A stretch of DNA of 54,901 nt. It comes from Eshraghiella sp045124255. Lineage in GTDB: Bacteria > Bacillota > Clostridia > Lachnospirales > Lachnospiraceae. A program made the position numbers and the translations under genes. The stretch spans positions 1 to 54,901 of the forward strand of contig JBGVLM010000078.1 of the NCBI GenBank assembly GCA_045124255.1, given 5' to 3'. Shown piece after piece: positions 43,890-51,709 of the stretch. A model generated the notes under the pieces. That model saw only the letters and a list, made by a program, of their open reading frames with translations, did no database searches and was not told the origin of the DNA. Positions within the stretch are counted from its first letter, which is position 1. Each line of letters opens with the position of its first letter.

Positions 43890-45443
43890 ATGAATCTTAA
43901 TATTCGTAGTGTAAATTATGTTTCAAATGCAACGGAGAATACTGCCTCTCAGGGTACTACAGTCAACGGACAGCAGCAGATTGCCGTGCCGCAGGGGCTG
44001 TCATCTTCGGAGGCAGGACTTGCACTGCTTGCAAATCTTCGTGAGGGAGATTTATTTACGGGAGAGATTACGAATATTACACAGAATCAGATTACAATTG
44101 CCCTGTCAGATACAGTAACAATAAATGCATTGCTTTCGGATGCTTTATCATATAATATAGGGGATACTGCGTCCTTTTCAGTAAAAAATAATTCAGGAGA
44201 ACAAATCGTTCTGAAATCCGTAGATAATGAGAAAATGCAGAATCTTATGAACGACCAGACAATTCATAATGCATTAAGGAATGCCAAAATGGCGGTTAAT
44301 GAAACAACGGTTTCGCTGGTACATAATTTAATGAAACAGGGACAGCCGATAGATTCGGCTTCGCTTAATCATTATTTTCAGATATTGGAGCAGCATCCGA
44401 ATGCAGCCGTTGAGGATGTTGTGCTTCTTACCAAAATGGATATTCCCGTAACGGAAGAGAATATTAATGCACTTCATAATTATTATGAATATAATCAGGG
44501 CATGAGTAATGCAGCAGAGAATTTAACACAGAGCCTTCAGAATGCATTACTGGAATTTAATACAGCTTCAGAAGCCGGCACAACATTAAAAGATATATTA
44601 AATTCGTTTTCTGAAACCATATTACCGCCGGAACAGCTTTCGGTGTCTGATAAAAACAATTTGGACTCATTAAAGGAAATGTTTAATACAGCAGATATTC
44701 CTGAGGCAGCACAGCTTTTTACAAAGCTTGAGAGCGGAAAAATAACTGCGAAGGAATTTTTAACTGATTTTGCCGCAGTGCTTGAAAATCCTGCCATGGA
44801 CAGGGAAATAGCACGGAAAATAATCGGAAGCAGTGAATTTAAAGAGATTGTAAATAATTTTATCAGACAGGAATTTTTCCTGCAGCCGGAGAAGATTAAC
44901 CATGAGAATCTGAAAAAATTATTCGGCAAAATACTTTCGGATAATGATAATATTTCGCAGAAGCTTTCTGCAAATCCTAAAATGAATGAGTTTGTTCAGA
45001 ATACTCAGAATATCTCGGGCAATATTGAATTTATGAATAATGTTAACCACTTTATGTCTTTTGTACAGATTCCGATTAAGATGTCGGGACAGAATGCGCA
45101 TGGTGATTTATATGTATATAAGAACGGTAAGAATATTGCTGAGGGCAAGGAGGAGTTAAAGGCACTTCTGCACCTTGATATGGATAATCTCGGACCTCTG
45201 GATATACTTGTAACGCTTAGAAATACGAATGTTACAACTAATTTTAAGGTAGCAAGTGATGAAATCCTGGATTATATAGAAGCACATATAAGTGAGTTGA
45301 ATGCAGCACTTAAAAAGCTTGGTTATAATGTTGAAACTATTGTTGATTTGAATGACACGCCATATACATTTAAGAGCAGTGTTATTGAGCAGGAATTTCC
45401 GCCTGCACAAATCAAACGATTTTCTTTTGATGTGAGGGCATAG
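43890..45443 (+). CDS. YlqG-like protein with FliK-type hook-length domain
   Basis: This 517-residue protein resembles FliK-type flagellar hook-length control proteins, especially Bacillus YlqG, which sits at the same place after rnhB. It has a short Gln/Ser/Thr-rich start, a small beta domain (LREGDLFTGEITNI), a long helical middle and a C-terminal region (about residues 385-470: FVQIPIKMSGQNAHGDLYVYK, then LGPLDILVTL) that matches the Flg_hook domain. No flagellar gene is nearby. With the FlhB-C-like gene four bases downstream it suggests a relic or specialised secretion-related pair; the function is unknown. Confidence 0.7.
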   Translation: MNLNIRSVNYVSNATENTASQGTTVNGQQQIAVPQGLSSSEAGLALLANLREGDLFTGEITNITQNQITIALSDTVTINALLSDALSYNIGDTASFSVKNNSGEQIVLKSVDNEKMQNLMNDQTIHNALRNAKMAVNETTVSLVHNLMKQGQPIDSASLNHYFQILEQHPNAAVEDVVLLTKMDIPVTEENINALHNYYEYNQGMSNAAENLTQSLQNALLEFNTASEAGTTLKDILNSFSETILPPEQLSVSDKNNLDSLKEMFNTADIPEAAQLFTKLESGKITAKEFLTDFAAVLENPAMDREIARKIIGSSEFKEIVNNFIRQEFFLQPEKINHENLKKLFGKILSDNDNISQKLSANPKMNEFVQNTQNISGNIEFMNNVNHFMSFVQIPIKMSGQNAHGDLYVYKNGKNIAEGKEELKALLHLDMDNLGPLDILVTLRNTNVTTNFKVASDEILDYIEAHISELNAALKKLGYNVETIVDLNDTPYTFKSSVIEQEFPPAQIKRFSFDVRA

Positions 45444-45446
45444 CTT

Positions 45447-45734
45447 ATGGAAGAGAAGAAAACAACCAAAAAGCAGGCGATAGCCTTACAGTATAATTCC
45501 GGAGATGAGGCACCGACAATTGTTGCATCGGGAACTGGAATCCTTGCGGATAAAATTATTGAGAAGGCTAAGGAAAGTGATGTTCCGTTATATGAGGACG
45601 CAAAGCTTGCCAATACCTTGTCAAAGCTTGAAATAGGCGATATGATTCCGCCTGAGTTATATAATGTTGTTGCACAGATTTTGGTCTTTGTGGATAACCT
45701 TGATAAATTAAAGGGAAAAATAGATGGCAAATAA
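45447..45734 (+). CDS. FlhB C-terminal-domain-like protein (YlqH)
   Basis: This 95-residue protein resembles the cytoplasmic C-terminal domain of FlhB/EscU type III export switch proteins: AIALQYN, APTIVASGTGILADKII, then VPLYEDAKLANTL and IPPELYNVVAQILVFV. It lacks the membrane domain and begins just after where the NPTH autocleavage site would be. The equivalent in Bacillus is YlqH, also after YlqG. It overlaps yraN by 11 bases. Its function is not established; its pairing with a FliK-like protein is the only hint. Confidence 0.82.
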   Translation: MEEKKTTKKQAIALQYNSGDEAPTIVASGTGILADKIIEKAKESDVPLYEDAKLANTLSKLEIGDMIPPELYNVVAQILVFVDNLDKLKGKIDGK

Positions 45735-46068
45735 AAGAGTAACCGGAGCACAGAAGGAACAGCTGGCGGCGGATTTTTTGAGAAAAAAAGGGTATGATAT
45801 TTATAATATGAATTTCCGCTGCAGAATCGGCGAGATTGATATAATTGCAGGGGAAGATAAATATATTGTGTTCTGTGAAGTGAAATATAGAAACACAACT
45901 GCCTACGGATATCCTGAGGAGGCGGTTAATTATCGCAAACAGAATACGATACGTCAGGTAGCACGTTATTATATGCTGATTAATAATATAGATATGAATA
46001 CTCCGGTAAGATTTGATGTTATAGCAATTCTCGGAGCAGAATTAAAACATATAAGGAATGCATTTTAA
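45724..46068 (+). CDS. yraN: YraN/UPF0102 endonuclease-like protein
   Basis: This 114-residue protein has the PD-(D/E)XK-like core of UPF0102: QLAADFLRKKGYDI, then RIGEIDIIA and VFCEVKYRNT with the catalytic-type Asp, Glu and Lys. It is often linked to rnhB, as here. The biological substrate is unknown. The ATG overlaps the preceding gene, and the pgeF start codon overlaps its stop. Confidence 0.9.
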   Translation: MANKRVTGAQKEQLAADFLRKKGYDIYNMNFRCRIGEIDIIAGEDKYIVFCEVKYRNTTAYGYPEEAVNYRKQNTIRQVARYYMLINNIDMNTPVRFDVIAILGAELKHIRNAF

Positions 46069-46910
46069 TGAATATTGATTATCTTAATTTCACTAACACA
46101 ACCTCATTTCACGAAGGAAGGGTTCCATATTTTACAAGCAGATTGTTAGACGGGATTGATTTTATAAATCATGCTTTTTCTACAAGACTGGGTGGTGTAA
46201 GTAACGGACAGTATGAATCAATGAATCTGTCATATACTGTTGGGGATGATGAGAAAAAAGTAAGGGAGAATTTTACGCTTTTTGGCAATTCAGTAAGAAT
46301 TATTCCCGAAAATATGGTGTATGCAAAACAGACGCACACAACCAATGTTTTGAAAATAACCAAGGACCACCTTGGCATGGGCATTGTAAGAGAGCGTAAT
46401 TTTGACAATATTGACGGACTTATTACCAATGAAGTCGGAGTCTGCCTTGTGACATCTTATGCGGACTGTGTTCCGTTATATATCGTTGATACGGACAGGA
46501 AAGCAATCGGACTGTCACATTCCGGCTGGCGCGGAACAGTCGGCGATATTGCAGGGGAAACTGTCAGAAAAATGACAGAGGAATACAAAAGCAATCCAAA
46601 GGATTTAAAGGTATTTATCGGTCCGTCAATCTGTCAGGGCTGTTATGAAATCGGGGAGGATGTAGCTGAGAATTTTGCGGCAAAATACGGAGCTGGGGTG
46701 TTTGACAAAATACTTTTTCCGAAGGAAAACGGCAAATTCCACCTGAATCTGTGGCAGGCAAATGTAACTAATTTCATTAATGCGGGAGTCAGCGAGAGTA
46801 ATATCTCCATTACGGATATCTGCACCTGTCATAACCCGAAACTTTTATTTTCACATCGTGCATCAAACGGCAGACGCGGCGGCTTATGCGGCTTCCTTAT
46901 GATAAAATAA
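46068..46910 (+). CDS. pgeF: Peptidoglycan editing factor PgeF (YfiH/laccase-domain family)
   Basis: This 280-residue cytoplasmic enzyme removes wrongly incorporated residues such as L-Ser from muropeptide precursors, according to work on its Escherichia coli homologue. The metal-binding HTTNV, SYADCVPLYIVD and SHSGWRGTVGDIAG motifs are seen, as is GPSICQGCYEIGEDV. The start codon shares bases with the yraN stop. It ends the block; a new promoter follows in the 97-base gap before der. Confidence 0.92.
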   Translation: MNIDYLNFTNTTSFHEGRVPYFTSRLLDGIDFINHAFSTRLGGVSNGQYESMNLSYTVGDDEKKVRENFTLFGNSVRIIPENMVYAKQTHTTNVLKITKDHLGMGIVRERNFDNIDGLITNEVGVCLVTSYADCVPLYIVDTDRKAIGLSHSGWRGTVGDIAGETVRKMTEEYKSNPKDLKVFIGPSICQGCYEIGEDVAENFAAKYGAGVFDKILFPKENGKFHLNLWQANVTNFINAGVSESNISITDICTCHNPKLLFSHRASNGRRGGLCGFLMIK

Positions 46911-46923
46911 AAACAAACAATCC

Positions 46924-46952
46924 TTTACAAAGCCAAAATATCTTGTTATTAT
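46924..46952 (+). promoter_or_regulatory. Promoter of der-plsY-gpsA
   Basis: TTTACA (46924-46929) and TATTAT (46947-46952) are exactly 17 bases apart, with a start expected near 46959 and a leader of about 50 bases. Confidence 0.65.
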
Positions 46953-47007
46953 AAACAGGATTAAAGTAAATTGTTAATATGGATTTACTATGCAAGGGAG
47001 TAAGAAT

Positions 47008-48336
47008 ATGAGTAAACCGGTAGTTGCCATTGTGGGAAGACCTAATGTGGGTAAGTCCACACTTTTTAATGCATTGGCAGGCGAGCAGATTTCAATTGTT
47101 AAGGATACCCCGGGAGTAACCAGGGACAGAATATATGCAGATGTCACATGGCTGAATTATAATTTTACACTGATTGATACCGGAGGTATTGAGCCGGATT
47201 CAAAGGATATTATTTTAGCCCAGATGAGGGAGCAGGCGGAAATAGCGATTGCTACTGCAGATGTCATCATGTTTATGACGGATGTTAAGCAGGGGCTCGT
47301 GGATTCGGATTCAAAGGTTGCGGACATGCTTCGTAAATCAGGCAAGCCGGTAGTGCTTGTAGTTAATAAGGTGGACAGCTTCCAGAAGATGATGGCCGAT
47401 GTATATGAGTTCTATAATCTCGGTATTGGCGACCCGCATCCGATTTCTTCGGTAGGCAAGCTGGGACTCGGTGATATGCTTGATGAAGTTGTATCATACT
47501 TTAAAGAGAATTCTGCCAATGAGGAAGAGGATGACAGACCAAGAGTTGCGATTGTAGGCAAGCCTAATGTCGGTAAGTCTTCAATAATTAACAAACTTAT
47601 CGGTGAGAACCGTGTTATAGTATCGAATATTGCAGGAACAACAAGGGACGCAATTGATACAGAGGTAAAATATAATGGCAGGGAATATGTTTTTATTGAT
47701 ACAGCCGGATTAAGACGCAAGAATAAGATTAAGGAAGAGCTTGAGCGTTACAGTATCATCCGTACCGTAACGGCAGTTGAACGCGCAGATGTTGTTCTTG
47801 TTGTAATTGACGCAACCGAGGGCGTAACCGAACAGGATGCCAAAATTGCGGGAATTGCCCACGAAAGAGGCAAGGGCATAATTGTTGTGGTTAATAAATG
47901 GGATGCAATTGAGAAGAATGACAAGACTATTTATGAGCATACACAGAGGATAAGGGATATCCTTTCCTTTATGCCTTATGCGGAGATTATGTTTGTATCG
48001 GCACAGACCGGCCAGAGACTTGTTAAATTATATGATATGATTGATATGGTTATTGAGAACCAGAGCATGCGTATACAGACCGGTGTTCTCAATGAGATAT
48101 TATCTGAAGCAGTTGCAATGCAGCAGCCGCCTTCAGATAAAGGAAAGAGACTTAAGATTTTCTATATTACACAGGTTTCGATTAAACCGCCTACCTTTGT
48201 ACTGTTTGTTAATAACAAAGAGCTTATGCATTTTTCATACACAAGATATATTGAAAACAGAATCCGTGAGACCTTTGGTTTCAGGGGAACAGCATTACAT
48301 TTTATTATAAGAGAACGTAGCGAGAAGGAGAGTTAA
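47008..48336 (+). CDS. der: Ribosome-associated GTPase Der (EngA)
   Basis: This 442-residue protein has two tandem GTPase domains and a C-terminal KH-like domain, and it matures the 50S subunit. The first G1 motif is GRPNVGKST with DTPGVTRDR; the second is GKPNVGKSSI with NIAGTTRDAID; NKVD and NKWD are the G4 motifs. I place the start at ATG 47008, after CAAGGGAG; an ATG at 46990 would add six residues upstream of that ribosome binding site. plsY follows seven bases later. Confidence 0.96.
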   Translation: MSKPVVAIVGRPNVGKSTLFNALAGEQISIVKDTPGVTRDRIYADVTWLNYNFTLIDTGGIEPDSKDIILAQMREQAEIAIATADVIMFMTDVKQGLVDSDSKVADMLRKSGKPVVLVVNKVDSFQKMMADVYEFYNLGIGDPHPISSVGKLGLGDMLDEVVSYFKENSANEEEDDRPRVAIVGKPNVGKSSIINKLIGENRVIVSNIAGTTRDAIDTEVKYNGREYVFIDTAGLRRKNKIKEELERYSIIRTVTAVERADVVLVVIDATEGVTEQDAKIAGIAHERGKGIIVVVNKWDAIEKNDKTIYEHTQRIRDILSFMPYAEIMFVSAQTGQRLVKLYDMIDMVIENQSMRIQTGVLNEILSEAVAMQQPPSDKGKRLKIFYITQVSIKPPTFVLFVNNKELMHFSYTRYIENRIRETFGFRGTALHFIIRERSEKES

Positions 48337-48342
48337 TTCATC

Positions 48343-49002
48343 ATGGAGCGTTTGATTTGTCTGATTATCGGATATATATTCGGTATGATACAGTCTGCTT
48401 ATATTTACGGAAGATTTCATCATATTGATATCAGGGAGCACGGAAGCGGCAATGCAGGAACCACCAATGCATTGAGAACACTTGGTAAGAAGGCCGGACT
48501 TATTGTTTTTGCAGGGGACCTGCTCAAAGCAATCCTTGCGTCACTGCTTGTAAGGCTTATTTTTAAGAATGATTTTTCAGATTCGATAACCCTGCTGGTG
48601 CTTTACACCGGACTGGGTACGGTTCTCGGACATAATTTCCCTGCATACCTCAAATTTAAGGGTGGTAAGGGAATTGCAGCAACTGCCGGTGTTATTATTT
48701 CACTTGGAAGATGGGAGCTGATTGCAGTCGGATTAATTTTCTTCATATTTACTGTTGTTGTGACAAGATATGTATCGTCAGGCTCTCTTGTAATGATATT
48801 GTCAGTATTTTCGACATTTGTGGTTCTGGACGGATTAGGCAGAATTCCGGGACTTGAAACAAAGGCAGTTTCCTATGAAGCAATGGGAGTGTTCTTTATA
48901 TTTGTTTTACTGGCATTTATCCGTCATAAAACAAATATTGTCAGATTGTTCAAGGGTACTGAGAACGAGTTGTCATTTAAAAAGAAAAAGGAGCAGAATT
49001 GA
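48343..49002 (+). CDS. plsY: Acyl-phosphate glycerol-3-phosphate acyltransferase
   Basis: This 219-residue membrane enzyme acylates glycerol 3-phosphate using acyl phosphate made by PlsX. The three family motifs are present: SGNAGTTNALRTLG, GHNFPAYLKFKGGKGIAATAG and a later RHKTNIVRLFKGTENEL. Five membrane helices are expected. Its gene is flanked by der and gpsA, so glycerol 3-phosphate supply and use are encoded side by side. Confidence 0.96.
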   Translation: MERLICLIIGYIFGMIQSAYIYGRFHHIDIREHGSGNAGTTNALRTLGKKAGLIVFAGDLLKAILASLLVRLIFKNDFSDSITLLVLYTGLGTVLGHNFPAYLKFKGGKGIAATAGVIISLGRWELIAVGLIFFIFTVVVTRYVSSGSLVMILSVFSTFVVLDGLGRIPGLETKAVSYEAMGVFFIFVLLAFIRHKTNIVRLFKGTENELSFKKKKEQN

Positions 49003-49003
49003 T

Positions 49004-50017
49004 ATGAGTAAAGTCGGTGTTATCGGAGCAGGTGGATGGGCATTGGGACTTGCCATCCTTTTAAATAATAATGGTCACAAAGTAACTGTCTGGTCAAAGC
49101 TTCCGGCAGAAATTGAGGCTATCAGAACAACAGGAGAGAATGCCAAGTCACTTCCGGGAGTTAAGATTCCGAAGGAAATAGAGCTGACTTCTGATTTACG
49201 AATGCTTGCAGAAGAAAATGAGCTGCTTGTAATGGCTGTTGCCTCCCCTTATGTCAGGGCTACTTCTGCCGAAATAGGAGCGTTAGGACTTGATTCCCTT
49301 AAAATAGTTAATGTTGCCAAGGGTATTGAGGAGAAAACCTTAATGACCATGACACAGATAATAGAACAGGAAATACCTGACTGTGAGGTTGCTGTCCTGT
49401 CGGGACCAAGCCATGCTGAGGAAGTTGGCAGAGGAATTCCGACCACCTGTGTAGTCGGAGCGGACAGAATGGAATATGCCGAATATCTTCAGAATATTTT
49501 TATGAGTGAGGTTTTCAGAGTATATATCAGTCCTGATGTGCTTGGAATTGAATTAGGCGGTTCGCTTAAGAATGTTATAGCACTTGCGGCAGGAATTGCC
49601 GACGGACTCGGATATGGCGACAATACAAAGGCAGCACTTATTACAAGAGGAATCCATGAAATCGCAAGACTGGGTGTTGCAATGGGTGGAAAGCTTGAAA
49701 CATTCTATGGCCTTTCCGGTATAGGTGATTTAATTGTCACCTGTGAAAGTATGCACAGCCGCAACAGAAGAGCGGGAATACTGATTGGACAGGGAAAGAC
49801 AATGCAGGAAGCAATGGAAGAGGTACACATGGTTGTTGAGGGTGTGTATTCAGCAAAGGCTGCGTCAGCACTTTCAGCTAAATACAATGTCGATATGCCG
49901 ATTGTGAACAATATAACAAAGGTGCTTTTTGAAAATGCAGATGCCTCCAATGCAGTTAAGGAATTAATGCAGAGAGACAGAAAACTTGAATATCCAAATC
50001 TGGTTTGGGATAAATAA
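49004..50017 (+). CDS. gpsA: Glycerol-3-phosphate dehydrogenase [NAD(P)+]
   Basis: This 337-residue enzyme makes sn-glycerol 3-phosphate for PlsY. The dinucleotide-binding loop GVIGAGGWALGLA is at the N-terminus, followed by LSGPSHAEEV, the catalytic ELGGSLKNVIALAAGIADG and GLSGIGDLIVTCES. ATG 49004 follows AAAAGGAG, two bases after the plsY stop. A longer frame opening at 48854 lies inside plsY and is not the start. Confidence 0.97.
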   Translation: MSKVGVIGAGGWALGLAILLNNNGHKVTVWSKLPAEIEAIRTTGENAKSLPGVKIPKEIELTSDLRMLAEENELLVMAVASPYVRATSAEIGALGLDSLKIVNVAKGIEEKTLMTMTQIIEQEIPDCEVAVLSGPSHAEEVGRGIPTTCVVGADRMEYAEYLQNIFMSEVFRVYISPDVLGIELGGSLKNVIALAAGIADGLGYGDNTKAALITRGIHEIARLGVAMGGKLETFYGLSGIGDLIVTCESMHSRNRRAGILIGQGKTMQEAMEEVHMVVEGVYSAKAASALSAKYNVDMPIVNNITKVLFENADASNAVKELMQRDRKLEYPNLVWDK

Positions 50018-50047
50018 TGAATATTTTTAAACCCCTTCACATAGATA
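50018..50047 (+). promoter_or_regulatory. Candidate sigma-E promoter of spoIVA
   Basis: TGAATATT (50018-50025) matches the sigma-E -35 consensus at seven of eight positions, and CATAGATA (50040-50047) follows after 14 bases as a partial -10 match. Sigma-E directs spoIVA in Bacillus. The start would fall near 50053. Confidence 0.45.
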
Positions 50048-50107
50048 TTAGTGTGATGAATTTGCACAGCAAATTCTTTGTCTGCTAATAATCGGAAGGG
50101 GTTTTTT
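50029..50107 (+). terminator. Terminator-like hairpin that includes the spoIVA ribosome binding site
   Basis: AAACCCCTTC (50029-50038) is perfectly complementary to GAAGGGGTTT (50095-50104), followed at once by T residues. An inner hairpin GAATTTG/CAAATTC (50058-50064, 50070-50076) lies in the loop. GAAGGGG is also the only ribosome binding site for ATG 50110, so the folded form would both end gpsA transcripts and mask spoIVA translation. Confidence 0.6.
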
Positions 50108-50109
50108 AA

Positions 50110-51594
50110 ATGGAAAATAAGACAAACAAAGAATTTCAGTTGTATAAAGATATTGAGGGACGTACAAACGGCGATATTTATATAGGTGTTGTAGGACCTG
50201 TACGAACCGGTAAATCAACTTTTATTAACAGATTTATGGACCTTATGATTATACCTGAAATTTCAAATCCGAATGAGAAGGAAAGGGTTATTGACGAGCT
50301 TCCTCAGTCCGCAGGGGGCAGAACTGTAATGACCACCGAGCCGAAATTTATCCCGAAGGAGGCAGTTGAAATCAATCTCGGAGAGCATATTAATGCGAGA
50401 TTCCGTCTGATTGACTGCGTCGGCTTTATGATAAAGGACGCTCAGGGTGTTTACGAAAATGATAAGGAAAGACAGGTAAAGACTCCGTGGTTTCCTAATG
50501 AGATTCCTTTCTCGAAGGCGGCTGAGTACGGAACTCAGAAGGTTATAAAGGACCATTCGACAATCGGAATTGTGATAACCACTGACGGAACAATCGGTGA
50601 ATTTTCGCGGGAGAATTATCTTGAGGCTGAGGAAAAGACAATTACCGAGCTGAAAAAAATAAATAAGCCTTTCATTGTTCTGGTTAATTCCGTGATTCCG
50701 AAATCAGAGGAGGCAATGAAGGCTGCGGAATCAATCAGCCGCAAATACGAGGTCAGTGCAATTCCTGTAGACTGTCAGAAAATGAATAAGTCTGATTTGA
50801 ATGAAATTATCAGAACAATATTGTATGAATTTCCTATAAGCAGTATTGAATTCTATATGCCGAAATGGGTTGAAATGCTTCCTTTGGAACATCCCGTAAA
50901 GGAGGATTTGTTAAAATATGCCCGTGCGGCAATGGATAAAATTACATATATCAAGGATGTAATGAATCGAAAGATTGATTTTGTCTCCCCGTATATCAGC
51001 AAGGTTAAGTTTGAGGATTTTGATTTTGTTGAGGGACTGCAGAAAATAAATCTCTATGTTGATGAAAAATATTATTATGAGAATTTAAGTGAACTTACGG
51101 GTGAGGTAATACATGATGAATATGAACTGATTTCAATGATTAAAAATCTGTCCTGCCTCAAAAAAAATTATGAACGCTATATGTCTGCAATTGAGTCTTC
51201 GAAAAGCAAGGGCTACGGTGTTGTAATGCCTCTTAAGGAGGAAATTATTCTTAATGAACCCGAACTTATAAAGACCAATAATAAATATGGCGTAAAAATT
51301 AAAGCAGAAAGCCCTTCCGTACATATGATTAAAGTAAATATCGGAACAGAAATTTCTCCGATTGTCGGAAGTGAGGAACAGGCAAAGGACCTTATAAGAT
51401 ATATTAAGGACAGCAATGAGCAGGGCGATGTTTGGAATGCAAGTATTTTCGGAAAATCAATCGGCCAGCTTATTGAGGACGGAATTAAGGGCAAGATTCA
51501 GATGCTGAATGATGACTGCCAGTCCAAGCTGCAGGATACAATGCAGAAGGTTGTTAATGAAACAAGCGGCGGACTGGTATGCTTAATATTATGA
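50110..51594 (+). CDS. spoIVA: Stage IV sporulation protein A (spore coat ATPase)
   Basis: This 494-residue protein polymerises at the forespore surface using ATP and forms the base of the spore coat. The N-terminus has DIYIGVVGPVRTGKSTFINRF with its Walker A, then MTTEPKF, RLIDCVGFM, and ITTDGTIGEF. The C-terminus ends in SGGLVCLIL, similar to the conserved hydrophobic tail of SpoIVA. Its presence means that the lineage can, or recently could, form spores. Expression is probably sporulation-specific (see the upstream elements). Confidence 0.95.
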   Translation: MENKTNKEFQLYKDIEGRTNGDIYIGVVGPVRTGKSTFINRFMDLMIIPEISNPNEKERVIDELPQSAGGRTVMTTEPKFIPKEAVEINLGEHINARFRLIDCVGFMIKDAQGVYENDKERQVKTPWFPNEIPFSKAAEYGTQKVIKDHSTIGIVITTDGTIGEFSRENYLEAEEKTITELKKINKPFIVLVNSVIPKSEEAMKAAESISRKYEVSAIPVDCQKMNKSDLNEIIRTILYEFPISSIEFYMPKWVEMLPLEHPVKEDLLKYARAAMDKITYIKDVMNRKIDFVSPYISKVKFEDFDFVEGLQKINLYVDEKYYYENLSELTGEVIHDEYELISMIKNLSCLKKNYERYMSAIESSKSKGYGVVMPLKEEIILNEPELIKTNNKYGVKIKAESPSVHMIKVNIGTEISPIVGSEEQAKDLIRYIKDSNEQGDVWNASIFGKSIGQLIEDGIKGKIQMLNDDCQSKLQDTMQKVVNETSGGLVCLIL

Positions 51595-51610
51595 TGAAAT
51601 TCAATTATGC

Positions 51611-51640
51611 AGCCGGGTGGGGATTCCATCCGGTTTTTTT
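51611..51640 (+). terminator. Terminator after spoIVA
   Basis: AGCCGGGTGG (51611-51620) and CCATCCGGTT (51626-51635) pair with G-T wobbles around GGATT, followed by a run of T. Confidence 0.85.
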
Positions 51641-51672
51641 AAGTTTATGTAGTAAAATTTATTAATTAAGTG

Positions 51673-51678
51673 TATAAT
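51673..51678 (+). promoter_or_regulatory. -10 element upstream of the MutS-like gene
   Basis: TATAAT at 51673-51678 lies 32 bases before the ATG; no convincing -35 box is present at the right distance. Confidence 0.4.
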
Positions 51679-51709
51679 AACTAATCATAAATTGAAAGAG
51701 AGAACCAGA

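Noticed and set aside
48854..49003. A 50-codon N-terminal extension of gpsA
   Set aside because: It overlaps plsY in another frame, is not conserved in type, and a perfect ribosome binding site lies before ATG 49004.
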